This document shows positions 8,395-17,908 of a stretch of DNA of 64,000 bases, one piece after another; positions within the stretch are counted from its first letter, which is position 1, and the number at the start of each line of letters is the position of its first letter. The notes below the pieces were generated by a model. That model ran no database searches, was not told the DNA's origin, and saw only the letters and a list, made by a program, of their open reading frames with translations. Made by a program: the position numbers and the translations under genes. Source of the stretch: Wolbachia endosymbiont (group A) of Pogonocherus hispidulus (GTDB lineage: Bacteria > Pseudomonadota > Alphaproteobacteria > Rickettsiales > Anaplasmataceae); the NCBI RefSeq assembly GCF_964028195.1, contig NZ_OZ034750.1, forward strand, positions 992,001 to 1,056,000. The letters run 5' to 3'.

Positions 8395-9877
8395 ATGGCT
8401 GATAACTTAAGTTTGGAGTTAATAAAGTGTCTCATTAATCAACCTGGATTAGATGTTAATGTTAGAGGATTAAATGGAAAGACACCACTACATTGCGCTA
8501 TAGAGTTTGATGAATTAAGTATGGTGGATCTGCTACTCACAAAAAAGAATATCAATCCTTTTGTAGAAGATAATGATGGCAAAACATCTCTTGATTACGC
8601 CAAAGAAGGTAAAAAAGCAGAAATATTACAAGCGCTAATTAATAATAAATACGGATTGGAGAAAGATAGCTTACTTCACCTAGCTGCAATGTTGAATGAA
8701 GCAAATGCTGTAAGATTTTTACTTAACAAAGGAGTTAATGTTAATGAGCAGAATGCTTTACTACATACACCGTTACACTTAGCGGCAGGAGCTGGGCATG
8801 AAGGGATAGTAGAAATTTTAATTAGAGAAGGAAATGCGGATAAAGATGTTCTTGACGTGAGAAATCATGCAGCAATTCATTATGCAGTAAACAACAAGAA
8901 GCTAGAAGTAGTAAAATTACTTTCAAATCTTGGTGCGAATGTCAATATAGCTGGTAGCGGCAGCAATGCAATTATCTTCTTTGCACGTAGCTATAAGTAG
9001 TAGTAATTACGATGAAAGAGACTTATGTTTAGATATTGTAAGATGCTTAATAAATGCTCCTAATGCTGGGGTCAATTTACAAGACTACGAAAATAAAACA
9101 CCACTACATTATGCTGAAAGACTTAAAACAATAGAAGTTTTACTAACGCGAGAAGATATAGATCCTTTGATTAAAGACGATAATGGCAAAACACCATTTT
9201 GTTATGCAAGAGAAGGGAATAAACAAGATATAGTGGAAGTTTTAGTGAGTAATAAATATGGAGAAGATAAAAACAGTTTACTTCATTTAGCAGCAAAAAA
9301 AGGATATGAGGAGTTCCTAGAAGCGATTTTGAAAGAGGGAGTTGAAGTAGATATTTTAAACAATAAAGGAGAATCAGCGATATATCTTGCGGCGATAAAT
9401 AGGCATTTTAATATAGTAAAATTACTGCTAAAGAAAAGAGCAGATGCTACAGATGTTTTTGAGTACGCAATAACAACAAATAACGTAAAACTGATAAAGT
9501 TACTAAACAAAGAAAAGGATATAGTTTTATTTGGAAAAAATGACAACTTTCCAACATTTCATTTATTGAGCAATAAATATTTTGAAGAAAGAAAAATAGC
9601 AGATAAAAAAATAAAGAAATATAGCAGTATTATCTGTATTTCTATAACAGTATGCGCAATAGCGATAGTAGGAATTTACCCTAATATTATAGCTGTGGTA
9701 ATGGTGGGAATAGTTGCGCTTATAGCTGCAATAGCAATGAATAATTTAATTCAGAAGTATATAGAAGAAGCGCTTGAAAAGAAAATGTTTACTGAACTTG
9801 AAAGTGAGAAAACAAGTAGTCCTAATTTAAGTGATGTTGAAGTATCATCTAATGATGGTGAAGAGCTAGCAATATGA
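8395..9877 (+). pseudogene. WO ankyrin-repeat protein, split by one frameshift
   Basis: Two overlapping frames (8395-9000 and 8966-9877) read as one ankyrin protein. The first holds repeats such as NGKTPLHCAIEF, DGKTSLDYAKEG and TPLHLAAGAGHEGIVEILI and ends GSGSNAIIFFARSYK; the second resumes with SLHVAISSSNYDERD, further repeats (NKTPLHYAERLKTIEVLL, SLLHLAAKKGYEEFLEAIL), and two C-terminal membrane segments (about 220-255 of the second frame). The break near 8970 is probably a single indel in a GSGSN-x-LHVAI stretch. The stop overlaps the terminase start (ATGA). WO prophages carry an ankyrin gene at this place; it is thought to act on the host rather than the particle. Confidence 0.8.
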
Positions 9878-11703
9878 TATACGCCACATCTTTTTCTGAA
9901 GGTTTAAAACCAGATCCGCAACTTAAAGTATCAGAGTGGGCGAATGAGTATCGAGTTTTAGCGCCAACTGCAGCATCAGAGCCAGGAAAGTGGAGAACAG
10001 AGAGAACACCATACCTTAAAGAAATAATGGATTCACTATCTCCATCGTCGTCAGCAGAAAAAGTAGTATTCATGAAAGGAGCACAGATTGGAGGAACAGA
10101 AGCTGGTAACAATTGGATAGGCTATATAATCGATCAAACACCAGGTCCAATGCTGGTAGTACAGCCAACAGTTGAAATGGGAAAACGTTGGTCAAAAGGA
10201 AGATTTGCGCCGTTAATAGAGAGTACACCATGTTTAAAAAGTAAAGTAAAAGACCCAAGATCAAGAGATTCAGGTAATACTGTGCAAAGTAAGGAATTTC
10301 CAGGTGGAATAGTAGTAATAACTGGAGCAAATAGTAGTGTGGGTCTCAGGTCTATGCCAGTAAAATATCTCTTTCTTGATGAAATAGATGCATATCCAGG
10401 AGATTCAGGAGGAGAAGGTGATCCAGTACTGCTAAGCATAGCCCGTACCAATACATTTGCACGGCGAAAGATTTTTTTAGTATCAACACCAACGATTCAT
10501 GGAATAAGTAGAATTGAGAAGGAATTTGAAGCAACAGATAAGAGATATTTTTTTGTACCATGTCCGCATTGTAATTACTATCAAGTTCTAAAATGGTCAC
10601 AAATAAAATGGGAAGATAAAAATCCAAATACAGCACACTATATATGTATAGAATGTGGTGAAAAGATAGAAAATCATCAAAAAACAGAGATGCTGGACCG
10701 TGGAGAATGGAGACCTACTAATCCAATAAAGGGTGAGAAAAAAGGATTTCATCTTTCAAGTCTTTATAGTCCAGTAGGCTGGTATAGTTGGCAACAAGCA
10801 GTAGAAGATTTTCTTCATGCCAAAGAAAGTGAACAATTACTAAAAGTTTGGATAAATACTACGCTTGGAGAAACTTGGATAGACAAAGGAGAAGTACCAG
10901 ACTGGAAGCAATTATTTAACAGGAGAGAATTTTTTCCCGTAGGCACAGTACCTAGGAGAGAAGTGGTACTTACTGCAGGAGTAGATGTCCAAAAAGATCG
11001 TCTAGAGGTGGAAGTTGTAGCATGGGGAAGAAGCCGTGAAAATTGGTCAATAGACTATCGAGTATTTGAAGGAGATACAGGAAGTGGAGAAGTATGGGGA
11101 AAGCTTTCAGAATTACTCAATCACCATTTTATCGGTGAAAATGGTCTTGAATACATGATAAGTATGATGGCAGTAGATGCAGGATATGCAACACAAGAAG
11201 TATACAACTGGGTAAGAGGTCATCAAGGCTCTGGAAGAGTAATGGCAGTTAAAGGTGTAAATAAAGCACTAGTGCCACTTAGTAGCCCAAGTAGAGTAGA
11301 TATAACAGTTGGTGGTCAAAAGCTAAAGAGAGGAATAAAGCTCTGGCCAGTAGGAGTATCGATATTAAAGTCAGAGCTTTTTCAACTACTTAATATTTTA
11401 AAAGAAGAAGAGGGAAAAGCTCTACCTGGATACTGTCATTTTCCGGAGTATGCACCTGAATATTTTAAGCAGCTAACGGCAGAACAATTAGTCAGCAAGG
11501 TAGTAAAAGGATATACCAAACAAGAGTGGCAAAAGGTAAGAGAAAGAAATGAAGTGCTAGATTGCCGAATTTATGCGAGAGCTGCATCAATAGCACTGGG
11601 AGTAGACAGATGGCCAGAGAGTAAATGGAATAGTTTAAGTGAAAAACCAGAAAGTAAAAAACCTAAAAAAGTGAGACAAAGCAAATGGTTGAATGAGAAG
11701 TAA
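9874..11703 (+). CDS. Phage terminase large subunit (GpA family)
   Basis: 609 residues, the ATP-driven packaging motor. The N-terminal ATPase shows FMKGAQIGGTEAGNNW (Walker A-like, residues about 67-82) and YLFLDEIDAYPGD (Walker B, about 165). A zinc-knuckle-like CPHCNYYQ...CIECGEKI follows at about 230-265. The C-terminal nuclease begins with TAGVDVQKDRLEVEVVAWG and contains MAVDAGYATQEVYNWV, acidic residues expected for RNase H-like cleavage. It overlaps the ankyrin stop by four bases and the gpW gene follows directly. Intact and of normal length. Confidence 0.95.
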   Translation: MIYATSFSEGLKPDPQLKVSEWANEYRVLAPTAASEPGKWRTERTPYLKEIMDSLSPSSSAEKVVFMKGAQIGGTEAGNNWIGYIIDQTPGPMLVVQPTVEMGKRWSKGRFAPLIESTPCLKSKVKDPRSRDSGNTVQSKEFPGGIVVITGANSSVGLRSMPVKYLFLDEIDAYPGDSGGEGDPVLLSIARTNTFARRKIFLVSTPTIHGISRIEKEFEATDKRYFFVPCPHCNYYQVLKWSQIKWEDKNPNTAHYICIECGEKIENHQKTEMLDRGEWRPTNPIKGEKKGFHLSSLYSPVGWYSWQQAVEDFLHAKESEQLLKVWINTTLGETWIDKGEVPDWKQLFNRREFFPVGTVPRREVVLTAGVDVQKDRLEVEVVAWGRSRENWSIDYRVFEGDTGSGEVWGKLSELLNHHFIGENGLEYMISMMAVDAGYATQEVYNWVRGHQGSGRVMAVKGVNKALVPLSSPSRVDITVGGQKLKRGIKLWPVGVSILKSELFQLLNILKEEEGKALPGYCHFPEYAPEYFKQLTAEQLVSKVVKGYTKQEWQKVRERNEVLDCRIYARAASIALGVDRWPESKWNSLSEKPESKKPKKVRQSKWLNEK

Positions 11704-11704
11704 G

Positions 11705-11938
11705 ATGTACAACGAAGAGTATTTAGTTCAAGTCGAAGAAGCGATAAAAAAACTGCAAAGCGGAGAGCGAGTAGTATCAATTGCATATGGTGACCATGTG
11801 GTAAGATATGCTGAAGTTCAGATAAATGACTTGCTGAATCTACGGCAACGTATTAAGGCTGAACTGAAAGTTGCAGGTGTGAGACCGAAGAGAAGAATTG
11901 TGATTGCGACAAGTAAGGGGATTGACAAAATTGTGTAA
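11705..11938 (+). CDS. Head-to-tail joining protein W (gpW-like)
   Basis: 77 residues starting MYNEEYLVQVEEAIKKL two bases after the terminase stop. Short, basic, alpha/beta protein with helix-LQSGERVVSIAYGDHVVRYAEV-helix (NDLLNLRQRIKAEL), the layout of lambda gpW, which sits at this place between terminase and portal. gpW seals the filled head so the tail can attach. Identification rests on size, pattern and position. Confidence 0.75.
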   Translation: MYNEEYLVQVEEAIKKLQSGERVVSIAYGDHVVRYAEVQINDLLNLRQRIKAELKVAGVRPKRRIVIATSKGIDKIV

Positions 11939-11977
11939 AAATGTTATAGTTTAAAGTTGGTATTTTCTAGTTAAAAT

Positions 11978-12238
11978 ATGGATCAAAGTCAAGAAAGGCT
12001 GAATGTTAATGTAAGTTTTGAGGGGGAATTTGCTCAGTATCTTACAGAGGTTGCAAAAGCATGGAATAAAACTATACCAGAAGTTTTAGTGTGTCTTGTG
12101 AAAGAAGAATTTGAGGCAGAGAAAGAGATGGCTGAAATCATAAAAGAACGTGATGTGCCAAATGCAAAGACGGTGAAAAATGAGGATGTTGACTGGGAAA
12201 AAATATTATCTGCAAAGACAATTAAAAAAGATGAGTGA
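11978..12238 (+). CDS. RelB-like antitoxin (WO)
   Basis: 86 residues. N-terminus LNVNVSFEGEFAQYLTEVAKAWNKT looks like a ribbon-helix-helix DNA-binding antitoxin; the acidic C-terminus (NEDVDWEKILSAK) is the part expected to wrap the toxin, and the DVDW motif recurs in the antitoxin at 50187. Its TGA overlaps the GTG of the toxin gene by four bases, so they are translationally coupled. The pair sits between gpW and portal, as in other WO prophages. Confidence 0.75.
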   Translation: MDQSQERLNVNVSFEGEFAQYLTEVAKAWNKTIPEVLVCLVKEEFEAEKEMAEIIKERDVPNAKTVKNEDVDWEKILSAKTIKKDE

Positions 12239-12501
12239 AATACAGTATTATCTATTCGGAAAAGGTTCTTGAGAAAGATTTCCTTACTTTACCACCAACA
12301 ATAAGATCAAGAATTAGAAGAGCTATAGACGAGCGTCTTACAATTGATCCGATTAATCTTGGTAAACCATTAAGTGGTAGGTTAGTAGGGAGTAAGAGAC
12401 TAAGGGTAGGTAATTACAGGGTTATTTACAAAATAGCTAAACTAGAATATACAGTAATTATCACCGAAATAGGACATAGAGATACAATTTATAAAAGATA
12501 G
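12235..12501 (+). CDS. RelE/ParE-family toxin (WO)
   Basis: 88 residues from GTG 12235 (the GTGA overlap with the antitoxin). It has the RelE fold pattern: EKVLEKDFLTLPPTIRSRIRRAI, then IDPINLGKPLSGRLVGSKRLRVGNYRVIYKI and the end IGHRDTIYKR. The R-x-R-x-x-x-YR-x-IY strand and the C-terminal H-R-x-x-x-Y are family hallmarks. RelE toxins cleave mRNA in the ribosome. Two close relatives occur at 49.9 and 50.6/54.8 kb. Confidence 0.85.
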   Translation: MKYSIIYSEKVLEKDFLTLPPTIRSRIRRAIDERLTIDPINLGKPLSGRLVGSKRLRVGNYRVIYKIAKLEYTVIITEIGHRDTIYKR

Positions 12502-12585
12502 CAGAACTTACTGGAGTGTAAATTGAAATAAAATCACTCAAATTTGTGCAGCAACTTGTTGCATAATTAAAACTCAAGGGGATAA

Positions 12586-13998
12586 ATGTTACTCAAATCA
12601 TTCAAACAACTATTTAACAAACCAAAAATCAAAAGTTCAGCCTGGGATGCAGTAGGCTCAGGAAGAAGATTTTTTCACTTTCAACCAGAGTTAGGAAGTA
12701 TAAACAATTTGCTGTCTCAAAACCTTGAAACTTTACGTAGTCGATCACGTGACATGGTGAGAAAAAATCCATATGCAGCAAATATCATTGATACAATAGT
12801 AAGTAACTCTATTGGAACAGGAATAAAACCACAATCAAAAGCAAGGAATGCAGAATTTCGAAAGAAAGTGCAAGAATTATGGCTAAGATGGACAGATGAA
12901 GCAGACAGTAGTGGAGTAAGTGATTTTTATGGATTACAAGCTTTAGTATGCAGAAGTATGATAGAGGGAGGAGAATGTTTTGTACGGCTGAGAACAAGAA
13001 AATACGAAGATGGTCTTTATGTACCGTTACAATTGCAAGTACTTGAATCTGAACATTTAGACAATAAAACAAATCAAACTTTAGCAAATGGTAATGTAAT
13101 AAGAAACGGGATTGAGTTCAATAGACTTGGGCAAAGAGAGGCATATTACTTATTTAGAGAACATCTAGGAGAAGGCTCGTTTGGAGAATCAGTAAGAGTA
13201 CCAGCAAATGATGTTTTACATATTTATAGACCATTAAGACCTGGGCAAATTAGAGGAGAGCCATGGCTTTCTAATATACTGCTAAAGCTTTATGAGCTTG
13301 ATCAATACGATGATGCAGAATTAGTAAGAAAAAAGACAGCAGCGATGTTTGCAGGGTTTATTACAAGACTTGATCCTGAGGCAAATATTTTAGGAGAAGG
13401 TGAAAGTAATGAGCAAGGAGTAGCACTATCTGGACTGGAACCTGGAACAATGCAGCTTTTAGACCCAGGAGAAGATATAAAATTTTCAGAGCCGTCTGAT
13501 GTTGGAGGAAGTTATGAAGCATTCATGAGACAGCAACTGAGGGCAATAGCGATTGGTACAGGGATAACATATGAACAGCTAACAGGAGATTTAACAGGTG
13601 TTAATTATTCATCCATTCGAGCAGGGCTGATAGAGTTTCGCAGAAGGTGTGCAATGTTGCAGCATAACGTGATAGTGTTCCAGTTTTGTAGACCTATTTG
13701 GAATAGATGGCTAGAGTTAGCAGTACTTTGTGGAGAATTGAATATAGATGAAAAAGTTGCAAAAGCAGCGAAAGAAGAAGTAAAATGGATACCACAGGGA
13801 TTTGATTGGGTGGATCCACTGAAAGATCAGCAAGCACAGCAAATGGCGGTAAGAAATGGCTTCAAAAGTCGAGCAGAAGTAGTATCAGAAATGGGTTACG
13901 ATGTAGAAGAAATTGATCAAGAAATAGCAGAAGATAAAAAGCGTGCTGATTCTTTTGGACTTTGTTTCGATTCTGACGTTAACCATAAAGTAGAATAA
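12586..13998 (+). CDS. Phage portal protein (lambda gpB family)
   Basis: 470 residues. Starts MLLKSFKQLFNKPK and contains SRDMVRKNPYAANIIDTIV, the typical 'R-x-L-x-R-N-x-y-a-x-x-i' of lambda portals, VLHIYRPLRPGQIRGEPWLS, and RAIAIGTGITYEQLTGDLTGVNYSSIRAGLIEF, a strongly conserved core in which GVNYSS-x-R is diagnostic (shown here in pieces shorter than the whole). Twelve copies form the DNA entry channel at one head vertex. It is the first structural gene after the RelBE pair and is followed 13 bp later by the head protease. Confidence 0.9.
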   Translation: MLLKSFKQLFNKPKIKSSAWDAVGSGRRFFHFQPELGSINNLLSQNLETLRSRSRDMVRKNPYAANIIDTIVSNSIGTGIKPQSKARNAEFRKKVQELWLRWTDEADSSGVSDFYGLQALVCRSMIEGGECFVRLRTRKYEDGLYVPLQLQVLESEHLDNKTNQTLANGNVIRNGIEFNRLGQREAYYLFREHLGEGSFGESVRVPANDVLHIYRPLRPGQIRGEPWLSNILLKLYELDQYDDAELVRKKTAAMFAGFITRLDPEANILGEGESNEQGVALSGLEPGTMQLLDPGEDIKFSEPSDVGGSYEAFMRQQLRAIAIGTGITYEQLTGDLTGVNYSSIRAGLIEFRRRCAMLQHNVIVFQFCRPIWNRWLELAVLCGELNIDEKVAKAAKEEVKWIPQGFDWVDPLKDQQAQQMAVRNGFKSRAEVVSEMGYDVEEIDQEIAEDKKRADSFGLCFDSDVNHKVE

Positions 13999-14011
13999 GG
14001 GAAGGAAGGTG

Positions 14012-15088
14012 ATGTGGATAAATAAACCAGTAATGGTAGAGAGAAGAAGCTTTGAACTATTATCATTATATAATAGCAAACAACCTATCTTTAAGAACTT
14101 AAAGCATTTTCATATAAACCCAAAAGGAATAGCAATAATACGTATTTATGGAGTTTTGACTAAAAAAACAGAAGCTTTTGATCATATTTTAGACATGACT
14201 TCGTATGAAAATATTCATGAAGAGATAGAGAGTGCTTTAGAAGATAAAAGCATAGAGACGATTCTACTTGACATAGACAGTCCAGGAGGAGAAGTAAATG
14301 GAGTATTTGACTTAGCTGATTTTATCTATAGTGCAAGAGGAAAAAAGAGGATAATAGCGATAGCAAATGATGATGCGTACTCTGCTGCATATGCTATAGC
14401 TTCAAGCGCTGAAAAGGTTTTTATGAGTAGAACCTCTGGTGTTGGAAGTATAGGAGTAATAGCAAGTCATATAGATCAAAGTGGGTTTGATGAAAAGCAA
14501 GGGATAAAATATACAACTGTTTTTGCAGGAAGTCGAAAGAACGATTTAAATCCGCATGAGCCGATAACGTCTGAAAGTTTGGAAAGCTTACAAAAAGAAG
14601 TAGATCGTCTATATGAAATGTTTTTGCAGCTTATAGCAAGAAATAGAGGTCTTTCAACGGAAAAGATCAGATCAACGGAAGCAGGGCTATATTTTGGTGA
14701 GAGAGCAATAGAGATAGGACTTGCTGATGGAATCACAACGTTTTCTGAATTTATAGATAATTATAGGAGAAATAATATGACTAAAACTGAGATAAAAGAA
14801 CAAGCAATAGATATTGATGATCTAATTGAGCAAGGAAGATGTTTAGGCTACGAGAACTGTCGTAGAGAAATTTTAGAGGTAATAAGATTATGTAATTTGT
14901 CAAAGATGCCAGAAAAGATAGGAGAATTTATTGAGCAGGATGTGAATGCAAAGCAAGCACAAGAAATATTAATGTCGATACTGGCGGAGAGAACGAAGAA
15001 GACAGAGATTTTGAGTACAATACCACAAAGTTCATCAGAAGATTTAATGATGCAGGTAGCGAAAAGTCGAGCAAAATCGGGCATTTGA
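14012..15088 (+). CDS. Phage head protease/minor capsid protein C (peptidase S49)
   Basis: 358 residues; ATG 14012 with GGAAGG just upstream (a GTG one codon earlier is possible). The SppA-like core spans about 45-245: GIAIIRIYGVL, LLDIDSPGGEVNGVFDLAD, and DDAYSAAYAIASSAEKVFMS, where Ser of YSAAY is the expected nucleophile, then SGVGSIGVIASH and AGLYFGERAIEIGLADGI. Lambda gpC-type enzymes trim scaffold and portal during head maturation. The C-terminal 110 residues are charged and helical, where lambda carries the scaffold. The prophage ends here: the decoration and major head genes that normally follow are missing. Confidence 0.9.
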   Translation: MWINKPVMVERRSFELLSLYNSKQPIFKNLKHFHINPKGIAIIRIYGVLTKKTEAFDHILDMTSYENIHEEIESALEDKSIETILLDIDSPGGEVNGVFDLADFIYSARGKKRIIAIANDDAYSAAYAIASSAEKVFMSRTSGVGSIGVIASHIDQSGFDEKQGIKYTTVFAGSRKNDLNPHEPITSESLESLQKEVDRLYEMFLQLIARNRGLSTEKIRSTEAGLYFGERAIEIGLADGITTFSEFIDNYRRNNMTKTEIKEQAIDIDDLIEQGRCLGYENCRREILEVIRLCNLSKMPEKIGEFIEQDVNAKQAQEILMSILAERTKKTEILSTIPQSSSEDLMMQVAKSRAKSGI

Positions 15089-15104
15089 TGGTGGTCTACT
15101 CTTA

Positions 15105-15193
15105 ACCGCGGTATATAATACTAACATACGCCGCGGTAAAATAAAGTTGATCATCTTATAACCGCGGTATATAATGCTAACATACGCCGCGGT
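15105..15193. promoter_or_regulatory. Two 33-bp inverted repeats upstream of an ATPase gene
   Basis: Positions 15105-15137 and 15161-15193 each have arms ACCGCGG...CCGCGGT around TATATAAT(A/G)CTAACATACG, differing at one base. The second ends 7 bp before ATG 15201. TATATAAT is a good -10 box. GC-rich palindromes in an AT-rich genome, repeated with a 56-bp period, look like an operator or a mobile-repeat end; which of these is unknown. Confidence 0.5.
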
Positions 15194-15200
15194 AAATTGT

Positions 15201-16109
15201 ATGAGTGAACCAATAATTGGTAGAGAAAAAGAAACAGCGATTCTAGAAAATAAGCTTCTTTCCCAATCAGCCGAGTTTATCGCAGTGTATGGTCGACGTC
15301 GTGTAGGAAAAACATATTTAATAAAACAATTTTTCAACAAACGTAATGTAATCCTATTTGAGCAGACAGGTCTCAACAAAGGTGCTTTGAAGGAGCAGCT
15401 TGAGATCTTTGCAGAATCATTGTCTAGATCTTTTTACAATGGTGTAAGAATGGCTTTGCCTAAAAACTGGATGGATGCATTGCGTCAATTAACTCTTTCG
15501 ATTGATATTCATAGAAATGAGCAGGTTGTTTTATTTTTTGATGAGTTGCCATGGCTTGCTGCAAGAAAATCTGGATTTTTAGTAGCACTAGAACACTTCT
15601 GGAATGTGTATTGGACATATCGAAAAAGGCTTATATTGATCGTGTGTGGTTCAGCAGCATCATGGATGTTAGAAAATTTAATCTATAATAAAGGAGGATT
15701 ACATAACCGTATTACTGCAAGAATACCTTTGCAGCCTTTTAACTTAAGTGAAACTAAAGAGTATCTAAGGTATTTAGGAGTCAATCTTAATCACCAGCAG
15801 ATATTACAGATCTATATGGCCATGGGAGGGATACCACACTACCTTAAGGAAGTAAGTCAAGGATTATCAGCAGCACAAAATATTAATGCGATCTGTTTTC
15901 AGAAGGAAGGTTTGTTATTTGATGAATTTGATATGTTGTTTCACTCGTTGTATGAAGAACCAGAAATGTATATAAATATTATTCGTGTGATTGCAAAAAA
16001 GCCAAAAGGGATCAGCAGGAAAGAACTTATAAAAGCAACTAAAATCACTGAAGATACCGTCTTGCAAGTCAACAAAAAAATTACAAAAATTGTTCAAGCT
16101 GTATCATAA
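15201..16109 (+). pseudogene. AAA ATPase of the ATPase_2/DUF234 type, C-terminus lost
   Basis: 302 residues from ATG 15201 (MSEPIIGREKETAIL). Walker A is GRRRVGKTYL (about residues 31-40), Walker B LFFDELPWLA, then VCGSAASWM and GGIPHYLKEV, the same order as in the complete 469-residue relative at 46926-48335. The match stops in the winged-helix region (KELIKATKITEDTVLQV) and the DUF234 nuclease-like C-terminus is absent, replaced by unrelated sequence leading into IS110 material. Probably truncated by that insertion. Whether the ATPase part is still made is unknown. Confidence 0.75.
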
Positions 16110-16160
16110 AATCAAAAAATACTTCCAATTCACATTTTGTGTAACGTTACACAGATTATA

Positions 16161-16239
16161 GTTAGTGAATATGTTGATAAGTAAATTTCCGCTTTTTTGT
16201 ACGTATAAAATTAATTTACTTATCAACATATTCACTAAC
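16161..16239. repeat. Large hairpin 1 (27-bp perfect arms)
   Basis: Arms 16161-16187 and 16213-16239 are perfect reverse complements (GTTAGTGAATATGTTGATAA...). It lies 63 bp beyond the stop of the IS110 transposase at 16302. Each arm contains TTATCAACA, one mismatch from a DnaA box. Related hairpins occur at 17586 and 20265. Confidence 0.7.
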
Positions 16240-16301
16240 CAACTACAAAATTTGTGTAAGATACTATTTCACATAAGATGTGATTGGAGCATTTTTTGAT
16301 T

Positions 16302-17324
16302 TTAAAGCACTAAACTTTCAGCCAAACTCCTAGCTCTGTAGTTTTTGATATGATCTGGATCAAAAGCCTTTTTTGACCTTAAAACACCAAAAACAATATG
16401 GAGTAACTTACGCATTGCAGCTCCCACAATGGCCATGTTATGCTTGCCTTTCTCTTTTAACCTTTCGCAAAAAGTCATAATAATAGGATTATGATTCTTA
16501 GCTACTATAGCAGGAAAGTACATTGCCTTACATAATGTTCGTGAACCAGATTTACTTAATCTGGGCTTGGCATGTACAGATGTACCTGACGTTATATTTT
16601 GTGGTATAGTTCCTGCATATGCTGCCAATTGTCTGGCATTTATAAAAGCTTTTATATCAGGAATTTCAGCTAAAATAGCTATTGCTGATTCCTCTCCTAT
16701 TCCTGGAATAGTTAATAGAAGTTGAAAATCCTCCAACAAATATTTGTGTTGTTTTAATAGTTCACGTATGGAATTTTTTATTGTTTCTATTGATTGTTCT
16801 ATGTTAATTGCTAAGTTTTCCCAAACATTTACAACTTCTTCAGGCAGTCTCTCTTTCTTTTCTAAATGATTATTTACTAATGTCAATTCATCTTTTAATG
16901 CAACTGAGCAGCGATAAAGCTGTTTTAATTGTTTCTTTTCATGAGAAGGTGGTGTCCAACGAGAAGGTTCCTGTCTTTGACAATAATCTGCAATAATCTC
17001 TGCATCAGTCTGGTCATTCTTCTGTCGTGCAAGCTTACTTTTTGCATAAAACCTTATGCAAGCTGGATTTACAACACTAACAAAATGTCCAGCGTTGTGG
17101 AGGAATTCAGCTAAAGCTTCACTATAACAACCAGTAGCTTCCATGCAGGCTTTTACTTCTTCTAGGTTATGTTTTTGTAGAAAGTTCATCAGACCTTGAA
17201 ACCCAGTATCATCGTTTTTAAAATTCCTTTTCCTACTTTCACGTTTTCCTTTTTTGCTTATGAATGAGAGAGAAACATCAAAGCGTTCTTTTGAAACATC
17301 TATACCTAAAAAGTTGTTGATCAT
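16302..17324 (-). CDS. IS110-family transposase A
   Basis: 340 residues, apparently intact. ATG 17324 follows GGGG at 17331-17334. RuvC-like DEDD domain: FLGIDVSKERFDV (first Asp), KACMEATGCYSEALAEFLH (Glu), KNDQTDAEIIADYC (two Asp). The C-terminal Transposase_20 domain has LLTIPGIGEESAIAILAEI and LAAYAGTIPQNITSG followed by LSKSGSRTLCKAMYFPA, which holds the catalytic serine. These enzymes insert without terminal inverted repeats and use an element-encoded bridge RNA. It is related to the decayed copy at 567-1480. Confidence 0.9.
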   Translation of the reverse strand: MINNFLGIDVSKERFDVSLSFISKKGKRESRKRNFKNDDTGFQGLMNFLQKHNLEEVKACMEATGCYSEALAEFLHNAGHFVSVVNPACIRFYAKSKLARQKNDQTDAEIIADYCQRQEPSRWTPPSHEKKQLKQLYRCSVALKDELTLVNNHLEKKERLPEEVVNVWENLAINIEQSIETIKNSIRELLKQHKYLLEDFQLLLTIPGIGEESAIAILAEIPDIKAFINARQLAAYAGTIPQNITSGTSVHAKPRLSKSGSRTLCKAMYFPAIVAKNHNPIIMTFCERLKEKGKHNMAIVGAAMRKLLHIVFGVLRSKKAFDPDHIKNYRARSLAESLVL

Positions 17325-17908
17325 ATATAACCCCATATGTTACCATTTTAAATGAAAAGTAAGGCTAACCTTGTGAATACAGAATTAGAACCATTTAGGT
17401 TCTCTAATTGCATGAAAGTCAATAATAATTTTTTGTATCATGAAAAATATTTTTTGATATAAAATTCAGCTCTAATGCAACCTTTTATTTACTATTGTAT
17501 TATCTTATTCAATCAAAAGGGGTTTTATTGGCAATAAAAACACCAGCACTAAATTTCTAATTAATCTCTTTTAAATTATGCAGCCAATGAATATGTGAAT
17601 AAGTACGCTACACACACTTAAAGTGCTTATTCACATATTCATTAGGTTTATAAAAATTAAAGTGTCATATTTTCCCCATCACCCTAATGATTTTACATAA
17701 GTTAAAGTAGTATGCTTCCATGGTTCTCTCCGCGGTCTAACATGGCCAAAATTTTAATTTGCCAAGCCGCACTATACTTGTTAGGCGGAAGTGGACGGCA
17801 ACATGTCTTTCACGAAGTCTATGCTTCAACCTAAATTCTTGCTTATCCCTTCCATCGGCATTACTATCTTTACTTTCAGTAAAATTATTGTTTATACTCC
17901 TTTAGTGT
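17325..17908. other. Non-coding stretch between two IS110 elements
   Basis: No gene seen. It holds the left end of transposase A, with a small hairpin TAGAACC...GGTTCTC near 17386-17402, then hairpin 2 (17586-17643) and the right end of transposase B, including a GC-richer block at 17730-17830. The missing C-terminus of the 15201 ATPase is not here. Confidence 0.5.
17586..17643. repeat. Large hairpin 2 with two DnaA-box-like sites
   Basis: Arms 17586-17606 and 17623-17643 pair over 21 bp with one mismatch (AATGAATATGTGAATAAG...). Each arm carries TTATTCACA, an exact match to TTATNCACA. The loop is 16 nt. Confidence 0.7.
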
